Of a DNA stretch of 47,028 nt, positions 17,011-25,404 are shown in pieces. A program made the position numbers and the translations under genes. How positions within the stretch are numbered: the stretch's first letter is position 1; each line of letters starts with the position of its first letter. The DNA comes from Lachnoclostridium sp. An169. GTDB taxonomy: Bacteria > Bacillota > Clostridia > Lachnospirales > Lachnospiraceae. The stretch is from contig NZ_NFKT01000036.1 in the NCBI RefSeq assembly GCF_002160525.1, forward strand, positions 1 through 47,028. The letters are read 5' to 3'. Below the pieces are notes generated by a model that saw only the letters and a program-made list of their open reading frames with translations, was not told where the DNA came from and did not search any database.

Positions 17011-17925
17011 ATGAACAATCTGTTTGCGCAGTCCCGTTCCCACTGGGTGCGGTATGACCGCTATGAGATCAAGACCGGCAAGGACGGAAAACGCTATATT
17101 ACGCCGGAGAAAACGGCAAAGCCCGATGTATATAACCCGCTGAAGGAATCCTCCGAGATGGTGCTGGAGGCGCTGAATGTGGGAATGCTGATGATGAACC
17201 GCAGTCTGGAGGACGAGGTGGAAAAGGCAATCATGGCCTTTGTGACCCATTACGGCCTGTTGGGGCTGATGACGGCGCTGCCCACCACGCCGTCCTTTAT
17301 GGACTATGAGGCAGTCTATCTGCCGAAGAATCACTTCATCAAGGAAGAAAGCATGGCGACAGAGGATTACCTTGCTCTGTTCTATCCCTTTGACGAGCTG
17401 GATGTAGTGAAAAAAGGCGTGGAATCCAACTGGAATGTCTCCAATGACAGAACGATGATTGCCCTGACGATGACCTTCATGGATGAGCCGATGGCGAAGA
17501 ACATGAGCTTCCAGCGGGAGTATGCTGAGCCGTATGACTGGGTAGCGCAGCAGTTCAAGGATTGGGCGTTCACGCTGACCACATCCATTCTGTACTACAA
17601 CGACTACGACAGCATTGACGAGGATACAAGGAATCTTTACCGCAAGGCCATGGCTGCCTTCGGTGGCATTGCGCCTACTTATCATATTGAACTGCTGGAG
17701 AAACCGACCATCTATTGGGACTTCCATTCGTTGCTGCTGGGCATCCAGATGATGTTCAGCTTCATGCTGGTGGACGATGCGAAACCCCTGCGGCTGTGCA
17801 AGCACTGCCAGAAGGTGTTCCTCGGCAGCCGGGCCAATTCCGCGTTTTGCAGTGCCCGGTGCAAGAATCAGTATAATGTCTATAAAACACGGGCAAAGAG
17901 CCGGGAGGATAAAGACAATGGATGA
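17011..17925 (+). CDS. DUF6076-like protein with C-terminal zinc ribbon
   Basis: A 304-residue protein of unknown function, common on Firmicutes mobile elements. Most is an unannotated alpha-helical region. The last ~45 residues form a CGNR/FYVE-like zinc ribbon: CKHCQKVF then FCSARCKNQYNVY, a sequence also similar to the tail fingers of the neighbouring recombinase. GAGAGG precedes the ATG. It overlaps the RhuM-like gene by 8 bases, so the two are cotranscribed. Nucleic-acid binding is plausible from the zinc ribbon; more cannot be said. Confidence 0.68.
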   Translation: MNNLFAQSRSHWVRYDRYEIKTGKDGKRYITPEKTAKPDVYNPLKESSEMVLEALNVGMLMMNRSLEDEVEKAIMAFVTHYGLLGLMTALPTTPSFMDYEAVYLPKNHFIKEESMATEDYLALFYPFDELDVVKKGVESNWNVSNDRTMIALTMTFMDEPMAKNMSFQREYAEPYDWVAQQFKDWAFTLTTSILYYNDYDSIDEDTRNLYRKAMAAFGGIAPTYHIELLEKPTIYWDFHSLLLGIQMMFSFMLVDDAKPLRLCKHCQKVFLGSRANSAFCSARCKNQYNVYKTRAKSREDKDNG

Positions 17926-18928
17926 GAATATGGCGCTTACCCCGTATGAAACAAAAGAAATTTTGTTTTATAAGACCGATAACGGGGATGTCAAGGTTGA
18001 AATTCTGCTATATCAGGAAAATTTGTGGCTGACACAGGCAAAGATGGCGGAGCTGTTTGAAGTGCAGAAAGCGGCCATCTCAAAGCATCTGAAAAACATC
18101 TTTGCCTCGGGTGAGTTGATGGAGGATTCAGTTGTTTCCATTTTGGAAACAACTGCGGCAGACGGGAAGAATTATCCTACAAAATACTATAATCTGGATG
18201 CAATCATTGCGGTCGGCTATCGGGTAAACTCCAAAAAGGCCACCATGTTCCGCATTTGGGCAAACAGGATATTGAAGGAGTATATTATCAAGGGCTATGT
18301 CATGGACGATGAGCGCCTGAAAGAGCCGCAGAACTTCTTCGGGAAAGATTATTTTGAAGAACAGTTAGAGCGCATCCGTGACATTCGCGCCAGTGAACGG
18401 CGCTTTTATCAGAAAATCACGGACATATACTCCCAATGCAGCGCAGACTATGATGTGGACAGTCCTGTTACAAAAGAGTTTTTCGCCACCGTACAAAACA
18501 AGCTGCATTACGCCATTACAAAGCATACCGCAGCGGAGATCATCTATGACCGGGCAGACAGCACGAAACCGAATATGGGCCTGACAACATGGAAAAATGC
18601 ACCAAGCGGCAGAATCCGAAAATCCGATGTTGTGATAGCGAAGAACTATCTGGACGAAACCGAGATGAGTAGCCTGAACGAAATTGTCACAATGTATCTG
18701 GATTATGCTGAGCGGCAGGCGCGTCGTGGAAACATCATGTATATGAAGGATTGGGTCGCACGGCTGGATGCGTTTTTGCATCATAATAAATTCTCTGGAC
18801 TACGCGGAACAGATGCAGGAAAAGAGCCGGGAAAGATGGCGTCTGACCGGTTTTATTTTCCTGATGTTTCCACTGTTCTGCGGTCTTCTCCTGTTTGCCG
18901 GACTCTGCTTTTTCCTGCCGTTCCTTGA
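17918..18928 (+). pseudogene. RhuM family protein with replaced C-terminus
   Basis: RhuM/Fic-associated virulence-type protein of unknown biochemical role, frequent on islands and phage-like elements. The N-terminal winged-helix-like part (LTQAKMAELFEVQKAAISKHL) and the RhuM core (NYPTKYYNLDAIIAVGYRVNS) are intact through LDAFL at residue 287. Family members continue with an AxxL/KxA helical tail, but here residues 288-336 are unrelated and read through a different gene's DNA in another frame. The ATG at 17918 has GGGAGG upstream and overlaps the preceding gene. The core may still fold, so calling it a pseudogene is a judgement on the lost tail. Confidence 0.7.
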
Positions 18929-19163
18929 CACTGCCGCTGATCCGGATTCCGGATTTGGCGCCGCCCTGCTGACGATTGCCATGACCGCTTTTCTCATGAG
19001 GACATGGCTTCCCTCCATGGTATTATATGGACTCATAAACTGGTACTTTTCCCGATATATGAGCCAGGGGAGAAAGCTTCTCATCAAACGGATCATATCG
19101 GTTGCTGCTGTCATTCTGATTCTGGCGGGAATTGCCGCAGGTTTCTTTTATCCGCTCATCTGA
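18790..19163 (+). pseudogene. Membrane protein, probable 5'-truncated fragment
   Basis: Downstream of the element a different frame codes for about 115 residues with three hydrophobic segments (GFIFLMFPLFCGLLLFAG, an ALLTIAMTAFL region and AAVILILAGIAAGFF). The earliest candidate start is the ATG at 18813, with no clear ribosome binding site. The frame is open upstream only into the RhuM gene. I infer the remains of a host membrane protein cut by the element junction; a short intact protein beginning at 18813 is possible. It ends tail-to-tail, overlapping the HAAS-domain gene by 8 bases. Confidence 0.45.
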
Positions 19164-19869
19164 CGGAAGATGAATGACCATTTTCCCGCTTCTTCATCCA
19201 CCGCAGCGAGATCACCAGCGTCACAATATTCAATATGAATCCCGGTATTACTTCGATCGTCGTTGTGCCGATCAGCATGATCCACTGGGCGTAGTCACCG
19301 GTCCCTGAAATGAGGGGACCGGCAATGCTCAGAATCAGTCCTGCTGCCGATATCGCCGCATATATCAGGTACTGCTTCTTCCCGCCTTTTTTCCCGCAGG
19401 ATGCAAGAAAATATCCCGCCAGGCATCCGAGGATAAGCCCGGCTGATGTCAGCCAGTATCCGGCGCCCGAGCCATTGCCGACTGCTGTTCCTGCCACAAA
19501 AATTGATGTAGGGCCATCAGCACCGCCGATCAGATTTTCGATTCCCGCCATCTTCCGTCTGATCTGCCACAGATTCATTCCGTACTGCACAGCTCCAAGA
19601 ACAATAAGCACGATCAGGAAAAGAAAGAGAAACCGTACCGGGCTTTTTCTTATCCGGTAATCCGAAAATTCCTCGTTAAATCTCTCTGCGACTTCTTCCG
19701 GGCTTCCCAGCTCCGCAAGTACTTCGTCCACCGTCTTCCCTTCCTCCAGTTTCAGATGAATCTCTGTTCCGATATCGCCGTTTATCCTGGCTTTCATCTT
19801 CGATGGAAGTTTTAAGTTTCTCTCCAGTGCATTTACATATTTCTTGATCTTTTTCTGTTCTTCTGTCAT
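19156..19869 (-). CDS. HAAS-domain membrane protein (PadR partner)
   Basis: A 237-residue protein. The first ~75 residues are a HAAS/DUF1700-like helical signalling domain (KKYVNALERNLKLP ... LAELGSPEEVAERF), which typically accompanies PadR repressors. Four or five transmembrane helices follow. Between the first and second helix is GGADGPTSIFVAG, a segment very like the Na+-site signature of sodium-pumping decarboxylase beta subunits. The ATG at 19869 overlaps the PadR stop codon (ATGA). It is likely a membrane sensor or modulator whose level is set by PadR; transport activity is not shown. Confidence 0.75.
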   Translation of the reverse strand: MTEEQKKIKKYVNALERNLKLPSKMKARINGDIGTEIHLKLEEGKTVDEVLAELGSPEEVAERFNEEFSDYRIRKSPVRFLFLFLIVLIVLGAVQYGMNLWQIRRKMAGIENLIGGADGPTSIFVAGTAVGNGSGAGYWLTSAGLILGCLAGYFLASCGKKGGKKQYLIYAAISAAGLILSIAGPLISGTGDYAQWIMLIGTTTIEVIPGFILNIVTLVISLRWMKKRENGHSSSVR

Positions 19870-20210
19870 TTTCCTTCCTCCCCGCACAGACGGTCCACAC
19901 ATGCTGAAAACCGCTCCCATATTTCCTGATACTCTTCCAGAACACGTTTTCCGTCTTCCGTAATCTGGTAATACTTTTTCGGACTTACGCGTCCCTCCCC
20001 TGTCTTCCAGGAAGCCCGGATCAGTCCGTTATCTTCCAACCGGTACAACACAGGATAAAGCGTCCCTTCTTTCAATCGAAAGAAACTTTCTCCTTTCTTT
20101 TCCAGTTCCTGAAGGAGCTCATATCCATAAGTATCCCTCTCACAGATCAGTCTCAGCACAACCATATCCAGAACTCCCTTTTTCAACTGCTGCGCAAAAC
20201 GGCTCTCCAT
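19866..20210 (-). CDS. PadR family transcriptional regulator
   Basis: A 114-residue PadR-type winged-helix repressor. Typical sequence runs are LKKGVLDMVVLRLI, DTYGYELLQELE, KEGTLYPVLYRLE and the wing GRVSPKKYYQIT. The ATG at 20210 follows GAGGAGGAG, which is why it is preferred over an ATG 39 bases earlier. It is coupled to the HAAS-domain membrane gene by a 4-base overlap. A perfect 21-base palindrome lies 68 bases upstream and probably mediates autoregulation. Confidence 0.9.
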   Translation of the reverse strand: MESRFAQQLKKGVLDMVVLRLICERDTYGYELLQELEKKGESFFRLKEGTLYPVLYRLEDNGLIRASWKTGEGRVSPKKYYQITEDGKRVLEEYQEIWERFSACVDRLCGEEGK

Positions 20211-20277
20211 GCTCCTCCTCCCTTCTCTTTCCGACAGCACATTCGGCATAATTTTTATATATATTTTGTTATTTTAT

Positions 20278-20298
20278 ATATTTAGTATTACTAAATAT
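20278..20298. promoter_or_regulatory. Candidate PadR operator
   Basis: ATATTTAGTA and TACTAAATAT flank a single T, a perfect 21-base palindrome upstream of padR. PadR dimers bind AT-rich palindromes of this kind near their own promoter. The region is very AT-rich, so a precise -10 cannot be assigned. Confidence 0.6.
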
Positions 20299-20316
20299 TT
20301 TATAACATAAATCCAC

Positions 20317-20377
20317 AAAAAAAGCAAGCAAATACAGAGTGATTATTTCTAATCCGCTTCTCTTCTTTGCCTGCTTT
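20317..20377 (-). terminator. Terminator after the nuclease gene
   Basis: On the minus strand, 12-base arms (20366-20377 and 20321-20332) pair with one mismatch, enclosing a small GATTA/TAATC hairpin, and seven T residues follow (A run 20317-20323). It lies just after the nuclease stop codon. Confidence 0.6.
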
Positions 20378-20393
20378 ATTTTCAGCTTTATAT

Positions 20394-21380
20394 TTATGGC
20401 TTGCATCTGCCGCACGGCTCATATCCCTGACTGATCAGATCCTCGCGGCTTCCGGTATAAACTTCCTTATTTTTCTCCTTCATATCATCAACACTTGCAC
20501 AGTCCGGATTATGGAATTTCCGGGTATTCGTATTCAGGACGTATTCCTGTTCCGCTGCCGTATGTGAATCTTTCTGCTCATCTTCCGCATCTGTCTCTTC
20601 CCAGTTCTCTCCGGTGGAGTAATCGATGACAATCTCCGGCTGCACGTTGTAGACATAGACATTAAAGCAAATGCCCTCCCCCTGATCCTCCACGGATTCG
20701 GCTTCCATCTGCACACCCGATGCCACCAGATTATCTCCTTCAAATATCGGAGTCACCCGGTACAGAACATGATTCTCTGTCTCATGCACGTACTCGGCAA
20801 CCATATTTTCAAAGGGGAGCATCCCCTCGGTATTCATATATCTTGTGCCGGTAATCAGATTCTCTTCATTGGCATTTTCTCCGGAAAGCTGATAGCCGAT
20901 CAGGTGACAGCGGTTGTACACATATCCGCCGTCTACAATGTCATATTCATGGTTTTCCCATCCGGTAGGGACAACGCTGCTGATATCCTCCCGGTCTTCC
21001 GTGGGCATCAGATCCTCTCCGATACACGCCTGGGCCGTACCGCATCTTCCCAGCCCGTCCAGTTCGCTGTATGTCTCATAAGACACCGTTGTGAGCTGCT
21101 CTTCTTCAAACTCCGGCTGATTTTCATTGATTTCCACATAGGGTTCCCCTGTATACTCGGGAACTTCCTGGACTGTCTCATAAGTCTCCGCGGAAGAATA
21201 CGCCGCCGGTGTTCCTTCTGTAGAGGCAGGTAAGGCGGGCACTGTGCCGCAGGCTGTCAGCCCGACAACCAGAACTGCCATGACTGCGCTTACCCGGCAC
21301 CACTTCCGCTCCCCATGCTGCGCACGTATTTTCTGATTCTCCCGATGAATAATCTGACTTAATTTATTCTCCCTGAACAT
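20394..21380 (-). CDS. DNA/RNA non-specific endonuclease lipoprotein (EndA/NucA-like)
   Basis: A 328-residue exported nuclease. The N-terminus has a positively charged region and a lipobox ending LTACG (Cys44), so it is probably a membrane-anchored lipoprotein. The nuclease domain (residues ~90-250) has the NRCHLIGYQLSG motif, corresponding to the DRGH/NRGH metal-and-base motif of the beta-beta-alpha-Me nucleases, with downstream ENLITGTRYMN. The last ~50 residues form a small Ada-like module (KFHNPDCASVDDM ... GYEPCGRCKP) with three cysteines and a histidine. Homologous proteins degrade or process external DNA. GGGGAG precedes the ATG. It is monocistronic. Confidence 0.85.
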   Translation of the reverse strand: MFRENKLSQIIHRENQKIRAQHGERKWCRVSAVMAVLVVGLTACGTVPALPASTEGTPAAYSSAETYETVQEVPEYTGEPYVEINENQPEFEEEQLTTVSYETYSELDGLGRCGTAQACIGEDLMPTEDREDISSVVPTGWENHEYDIVDGGYVYNRCHLIGYQLSGENANEENLITGTRYMNTEGMLPFENMVAEYVHETENHVLYRVTPIFEGDNLVASGVQMEAESVEDQGEGICFNVYVYNVQPEIVIDYSTGENWEETDAEDEQKDSHTAAEQEYVLNTNTRKFHNPDCASVDDMKEKNKEVYTGSREDLISQGYEPCGRCKP

Positions 21381-21498
21381 TTTCTCCCCTTTTCCGAACG
21401 CATAAAAGGAAAGCAGCTCTCATCTGATCTGATAAACTGCTCTCCTGTTCGAGTCATTCCGCATATCTTTCATATGCCTGCTGCCCTGCACGCCTTTC

Positions 21499-21666
21499 CT
21501 AGCGGATATTTCCGCCTCTCCTGCGCGGATCCTGCGGCGGCCTTACGGGGACGCGCACTCTCTGAGGTTCGGGAATCAGTCCCGGAAACAGCCCGTTGAG
21601 TACGTCCTTTACTTTTTCTCCAAGATCTGTATATAAAATAAATTCATAGAAATATTTCTTCAACAT
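21499..21666 (-). CDS. Small protein of unknown function
   Basis: A 55-residue protein starting at the ATG at 21666, with GGAGG nine bases upstream. The N-terminal half is amphipathic and aromatic (MLKKYFYEFILYT); the C-terminal half is rich in Pro and Arg (PVRPPQDPRRRGG). A CTGACT-17-TAGAAT promoter-like sequence lies upstream on the minus strand. I do not recognise a family. It could be a short membrane-associated or RNA-binding peptide. Confidence 0.45.
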   Translation of the reverse strand: MLKKYFYEFILYTDLGEKVKDVLNGLFPGLIPEPQRVRVPVRPPQDPRRRGGNIR

Positions 21667-21863
21667 CTGTATTACCTCCTGTCCAGATTTTGCTTCTGAA
21701 AGTATTCTATCAGAAGTTTTCTGTAAAGTCAGCCGTTTTACCACTTATTTTATAATTGTTTATAATTCCTTTATCTTTTTTTCAAATGCTTTTCTATTGA
21801 ATTTTCTTCTGTCTGCCACTAAAATAACGTGTATGATCATGACCTTCCGCCCGACGGCGGAAC

Positions 21864-21948
21864 GACTGCTGATCGAGGACTGATCATAATAAAGACTGAT
21901 CAATAAAGACTGATTTAGTGGAGACTGACTTAATGGAGACTAAATTTA
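21864..21948. repeat. Tandem degenerate GACTGA repeats over the response-regulator start
   Basis: Six copies of a unit beginning GACT (usually GACTGA) start at 21864, 21878, 21894, 21908, 21923 and 21938, spaced 14-16 bases. The last two are 15 bases long and code for METDL and METKF, so the array runs through the ribosome binding site and possible start codons of the response regulator. Confidence 0.7.
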
Positions 21949-22631
21949 TGAATGTACAGGCAAAGACAATTCTGATTGTTGACGATGATATCTATATCGG
22001 CGATATGCTGGAGGAAGTACTCACAAAGGAAGGCTACACTCCTGCACGTGCCTATTCGGGTACAGAGGCGCTTTTATATCTTTCCTCCCGCAGGCCGGAT
22101 CTGATTCTTCTGGATCTGATGCTGCCCGGGCTCAGCGGGGAGGATCTTCTGCCTGCCCTGGAAGGAATCCCGGTTATCGTTATCAGTGCGAAAGCCGAAA
22201 CCAGTGATAAGGTAGACCTTCTGATGGCCGGGGCATCCGACTATATGACCAAGCCATTTGATACCGCAGAACTTCTGGCGCGGATCGCGGTACAGCTCCG
22301 GAACGCCCCTTTTTCCGGCCGCACATCCATCCTTGCTTTTGGTGGCATTGCCCTGGACACGATGACACATTCCATCACCGTCTCCGGCACTCCGGTCCAT
22401 CTGACAAGGACGGAGTATGCCATTTTAAAGCTCCTGATGCAGAACCCTTCCCAGGTAATCACCAAGTCTCTTCTTCTCGACAGAATCAGCCGGGATACGC
22501 CGGACTGCGTGGAAAGCTCTCTGAAGGTCCACATTAGCAACTTGCGAAAGAAACTGAAAAATGTCGATAACAACGATTACATTGAATCCGTCTGGGGAAT
22601 CGGTTTTAAAATGCGTTCGGAACTTAACTGA
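21948..22631 (+). CDS. OmpR/PhoB family response regulator
   Basis: A 227-residue two-component response regulator. The receiver domain has the acidic pocket VDDD (12-14), the phospho-acceptor Asp56 in LLDLMLPG, and the TKPF lysine motif. The C-terminal winged helix (TRTEYAILKLL ... LKVHISNLRKKL) binds DNA. It precedes an ABC transporter and a histidine kinase, the layout of lantibiotic/bacitracin-type resistance modules, which it most likely activates. The start is uncertain: ATGs at 21933 and 21948 both have GGAG nine bases upstream because the ribosome site is part of a tandem repeat. I chose 21948 because the receiver domain begins right after it. Confidence 0.9.
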   Translation: MNVQAKTILIVDDDIYIGDMLEEVLTKEGYTPARAYSGTEALLYLSSRRPDLILLDLMLPGLSGEDLLPALEGIPVIVISAKAETSDKVDLLMAGASDYMTKPFDTAELLARIAVQLRNAPFSGRTSILAFGGIALDTMTHSITVSGTPVHLTRTEYAILKLLMQNPSQVITKSLLLDRISRDTPDCVESSLKVHISNLRKKLKNVDNNDYIESVWGIGFKMRSELN

Positions 22632-22714
22632 ATCTTTACCATTTCCTTTACCGTTTTCTTTACTCCTGCACGGTACATTCATTCTGTAAAAACACTGTAA
22701 CAGGAGGTTATGTT

Positions 22715-23629
22715 ATGGAATATATTCTGACAGCTGATTCGCTGTGCAAACATTACCGGCGCTTCAAGGCGCTCGACAATTTCTCTATTCATGTACCCAA
22801 AGGGGCGATCTATGGCTTTATCGGGAGAAACGGGGCAGGAAAGACAACCCTGATCCGCCTCATATGCGGGCTGCAGATTCCCACTTCCGGCACATATACG
22901 CTGTATGGAGTCAGCCACCGTGAAAAAGGGATCAGGAAATGCCGCCGCAGGGTCGGCGCCGTTGTCGAGACACCTTCCATCTATCTTGGCATGACTGCCG
23001 AAGAGAATCTGAAAGAGCAGTACCGGATTATCGGACTTCCTTCTTTTGACGGAATCGAAGAACTTCTGGATCTGGTAGAGCTTAATAACACCGGAAAGAA
23101 AAAGGCCCGGAACTTTTCCCTCGGAATGCGCCAGCGCCTTGGTATCGCCATCGCTCTGGCAGGGAATCCGGATTTTCTTATCCTCGATGAGCCGGTGAAC
23201 GGGCTCGATCCCCAGGGAATCATTGAGATGCGGGAACTGATCCTGAAGCTGAACCGGGAAAAAGGAATTACTTTTCTGATCTCAAGCCATATACTGGATG
23301 AACTCTCACGCCTTGCCACCCACTACGGTTTTATCGATTCAGGGCGCATGGTGCGTGAGATCAGTGCACGGGAACTGGATGCTGCCTGCCGCAAATGCAT
23401 TCGTGTCCAGGTATCCGATATCCATGCCCTGGCGCGGGTTCTCGATGAAATGGGAGCCGAATACAACATTTTTTCTGACACAATGGCCGATATCTATGCG
23501 AAACCCAACATTTCCCAGCTCACACTTGCCCTCTCCGAACAGGGATGCGATGTGATATCCCTGACAGAACGCGAGGAAAGTCTGGAAAGCTATTATGTTA
23601 ATCTGGTAGGAGGGAAGAGCGATGAGTAG
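22715..23629 (+). CDS. ABC transporter ATP-binding protein (lantibiotic-protection type)
   Basis: A 304-residue ATPase subunit of a BcrA/LanF-type exporter. Walker A is GRNGAGKTT (37-45), the signature appears as NFSLGMRQRL and Walker B as FLILDEPVNGLDP. The start follows AGGAGG. It overlaps the permease gene by 8 bases. Similar systems remove bacitracin or lantibiotics from the membrane; here the two-component genes flank it, supporting peptide sensing and detoxification. Confidence 0.9.
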   Translation: MEYILTADSLCKHYRRFKALDNFSIHVPKGAIYGFIGRNGAGKTTLIRLICGLQIPTSGTYTLYGVSHREKGIRKCRRRVGAVVETPSIYLGMTAEENLKEQYRIIGLPSFDGIEELLDLVELNNTGKKKARNFSLGMRQRLGIAIALAGNPDFLILDEPVNGLDPQGIIEMRELILKLNREKGITFLISSHILDELSRLATHYGFIDSGRMVREISARELDAACRKCIRVQVSDIHALARVLDEMGAEYNIFSDTMADIYAKPNISQLTLALSEQGCDVISLTEREESLESYYVNLVGGKSDE

Positions 23630-24452
23630 ATTATTGAATGCGGAATTTAGCCGCTTGTGGAAAAACAGATTTTTCTACATGCTTCTTCTGTTTATGTTTG
23701 CCTTTGGGCTGGTCGTACAGATTTTTCAGTATCTTGACCACACATACACCGGACTGGACTGGCAGACAGAAACAGGCTTTTTTGCCTACTCCTGTGTAAT
23801 CGGTATCCTTCAGGCAGCTTTTATCAGCCTCTTTACCGGGACGGAATATAGCGACGGTACGATCCGCAACAAACTGATTCTGGGACACAGCCGCAGCGCC
23901 ATATACCTTGCCGTACTGATCGTAAACACAGCCGCCGGGCTTTTGATGTGTATCGCCTTCATGTTCGGCTCACTGCTGACCGGCCTGCCCCTGTCCGGCT
24001 TTTTTACCAATGATATCCGGATGATCCTCGTGATGGTTCTGTGTACTTTTTTCATGACTCTGTCCTTCACATCACTGGCTCATCTGACAGCTATGCTCTG
24101 CCAGAGCCGGGCGGCTGCATCTGTGATCAATCTTCTGTGCGTATTTCTCCTGCTGTTCTCCTCCGTCATGATCCAGGCACGGCTGCAGGAACCCGAATTA
24201 TATGAATATTATTATCTGAACGATGCGGGGGAAGTAAGTCTGAGTGATCCGGAGCCCAATCCCGGCTATCTTCGTGGTACGAAGAGGCAGGTATATGAAT
24301 TCCTGGATGATTTTCTTCCCACAGGACAGTCCCTTGCACTAACGCAGCTTGAAGTGGAAAATCCTCTCAGACTGGATCTTTACTCCGCAGCAATCACCAT
24401 TGTATCAACAGGCGTTGGGATCTTCGTATTCCGCAGGAAAGATATCAAATAA
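23622..24452 (+). CDS. ABC-2 type permease (lantibiotic-protection type)
   Basis: A 276-residue membrane protein with six predicted transmembrane helices and a large external loop at about residues 190-240. It resembles ABC-2 family permeases such as LanE/BcrB. It overlaps the ATPase gene by 8 bases and precedes the kinase by 49 bases, so it forms the exporter with that ATPase. Confidence 0.85.
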   Translation: MSRLLNAEFSRLWKNRFFYMLLLFMFAFGLVVQIFQYLDHTYTGLDWQTETGFFAYSCVIGILQAAFISLFTGTEYSDGTIRNKLILGHSRSAIYLAVLIVNTAAGLLMCIAFMFGSLLTGLPLSGFFTNDIRMILVMVLCTFFMTLSFTSLAHLTAMLCQSRAAASVINLLCVFLLLFSSVMIQARLQEPELYEYYYLNDAGEVSLSDPEPNPGYLRGTKRQVYEFLDDFLPTGQSLALTQLEVENPLRLDLYSAAITIVSTGVGIFVFRRKDIK

Positions 24453-24501
24453 AATTCAAACCGGGCAAACACGGTTCAGAAAAGTTTTAAGGAGATTTTG
24501 T

Positions 24502-25404
24502 ATGGAATTCTGGTTATGGCTCACTGTTTTCATTCTCCTGGCTGCCGTCCTGTATCTGGCAGTCAGTCTCTGTCTTATCAGAAAATCGGCAGAGGAAATT
24601 CTGAATACACTGGAAGACAGTCTTTCTTCTAACACCAATGTTCTCATCAGTATATCAAGCCGCGACCACAGCATGAGAAAACTTGCGGACAGACTGAATA
24701 AAGAACTAAAGAAACTAAATTATGAACGGCGCCGCTATCAGATGGGCGACTGGGAACTAAAAGACACCATAACCGGGATCTCTCATGATCTGCGCACTCC
24801 GCTGACTGCGGTCTGCGGTTACCTGGATCTTCTGGATAAAGAAGATCTCTCCGGAGATGCCGCACGTTATCTGAAAATCATCCGAAGCCGCACCATGACT
24901 CTGCGTCAGCTGACAGAGGAGCTCTTCCGCTACACGGTCTCCGCTTGCCCCACATCCGGCGGATCCGGTTCTTCCGGAGATCCGGTCATTTTAAACCGGG
25001 TTCTGGAGGACAGCATCTCCACATTCTACGCAGCCCTGATCAGCCGGAAGATCACGCCGGAGATCTGCATCTGCGAGGAAAAAGTTTCCCGGATTCTAAA
25101 CCGCAGCGCTCTCTCACGTATTTTCGGAAACATTATCAGCAATGCCCTGAAATACAGCGACGGCGATCTCCGGATCACCCTGGAAGGAAACGGAACCGTC
25201 ACATTCTCAAACCACGCCTCCCGGCTTGACGAAGTCAAAGTCGGAAGGCTGTTTGACCGCTTTTATACAGTGGAAACCGCATCGCAGGAATCCACCGGAC
25301 TGGGGCTTTCCATCGCACGGGCGCTGACCGGGCAGATGCACGGTACAATTACGGCAGAATACGAAAACGGGGTGCTGACTGTGCGGGTGGTATTTCCCGA
25401 TTAA
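24502..25404 (+). CDS. Sensor histidine kinase
   Basis: A 300-residue kinase with one or possibly two N-terminal membrane segments (FWLWLTVFILLAAVLYLAV) and almost no extracellular domain. The H-box is GISHDLRTPLT with phospho-acceptor His95, followed by N-box NIISNALKYS and G-box STGLGLSIA. Intramembrane kinases of this build sense cell-envelope stress, often through their partner ABC transporter. The ATG at 24502 has AAGGAG upstream. The gene ends immediately before the convergent toxin gene with no terminator visible between. Confidence 0.9.
   Translation: MEFWLWLTVFILLAAVLYLAVSLCLIRKSAEEILNTLEDSLSSNTNVLISISSRDHSMRKLADRLNKELKKLNYERRRYQMGDWELKDTITGISHDLRTPLTAVCGYLDLLDKEDLSGDAARYLKIIRSRTMTLRQLTEELFRYTVSACPTSGGSGSSGDPVILNRVLEDSISTFYAALISRKITPEICICEEKVSRILNRSALSRIFGNIISNALKYSDGDLRITLEGNGTVTFSNHASRLDEVKVGRLFDRFYTVETASQESTGLGLSIARALTGQMHGTITAEYENGVLTVRVVFPD

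Larger units (their letters stand above)
12765..18790. mobile_element. Decayed serine-recombinase mobile element
   Basis: A contiguous block of typical mobile-element genes: a P4-type primase stub, a CHC2 zinc-finger protein, a large serine recombinase with TnpW, a sigma-like protein, a zinc-ribbon DUF6076-like protein and a RhuM-like protein. Both ends fall inside genes: the left end fuses a primase fragment to a GH3 fragment, and the right end replaces the RhuM C-terminus with the start of an unrelated membrane-protein fragment. No conjugation genes are present. Boundaries are estimated from where protein similarity stops, accurate to perhaps 10 bases on the left and 30 on the right. Confidence 0.7.

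Noticed and set aside
18660..18835. Two LDYAE-coding stretches (in RhuM and in the membrane fragment), as a possible duplication or recombination site
   Set aside because: The DNA differs at many positions and the following residues do not match, so it looks coincidental.
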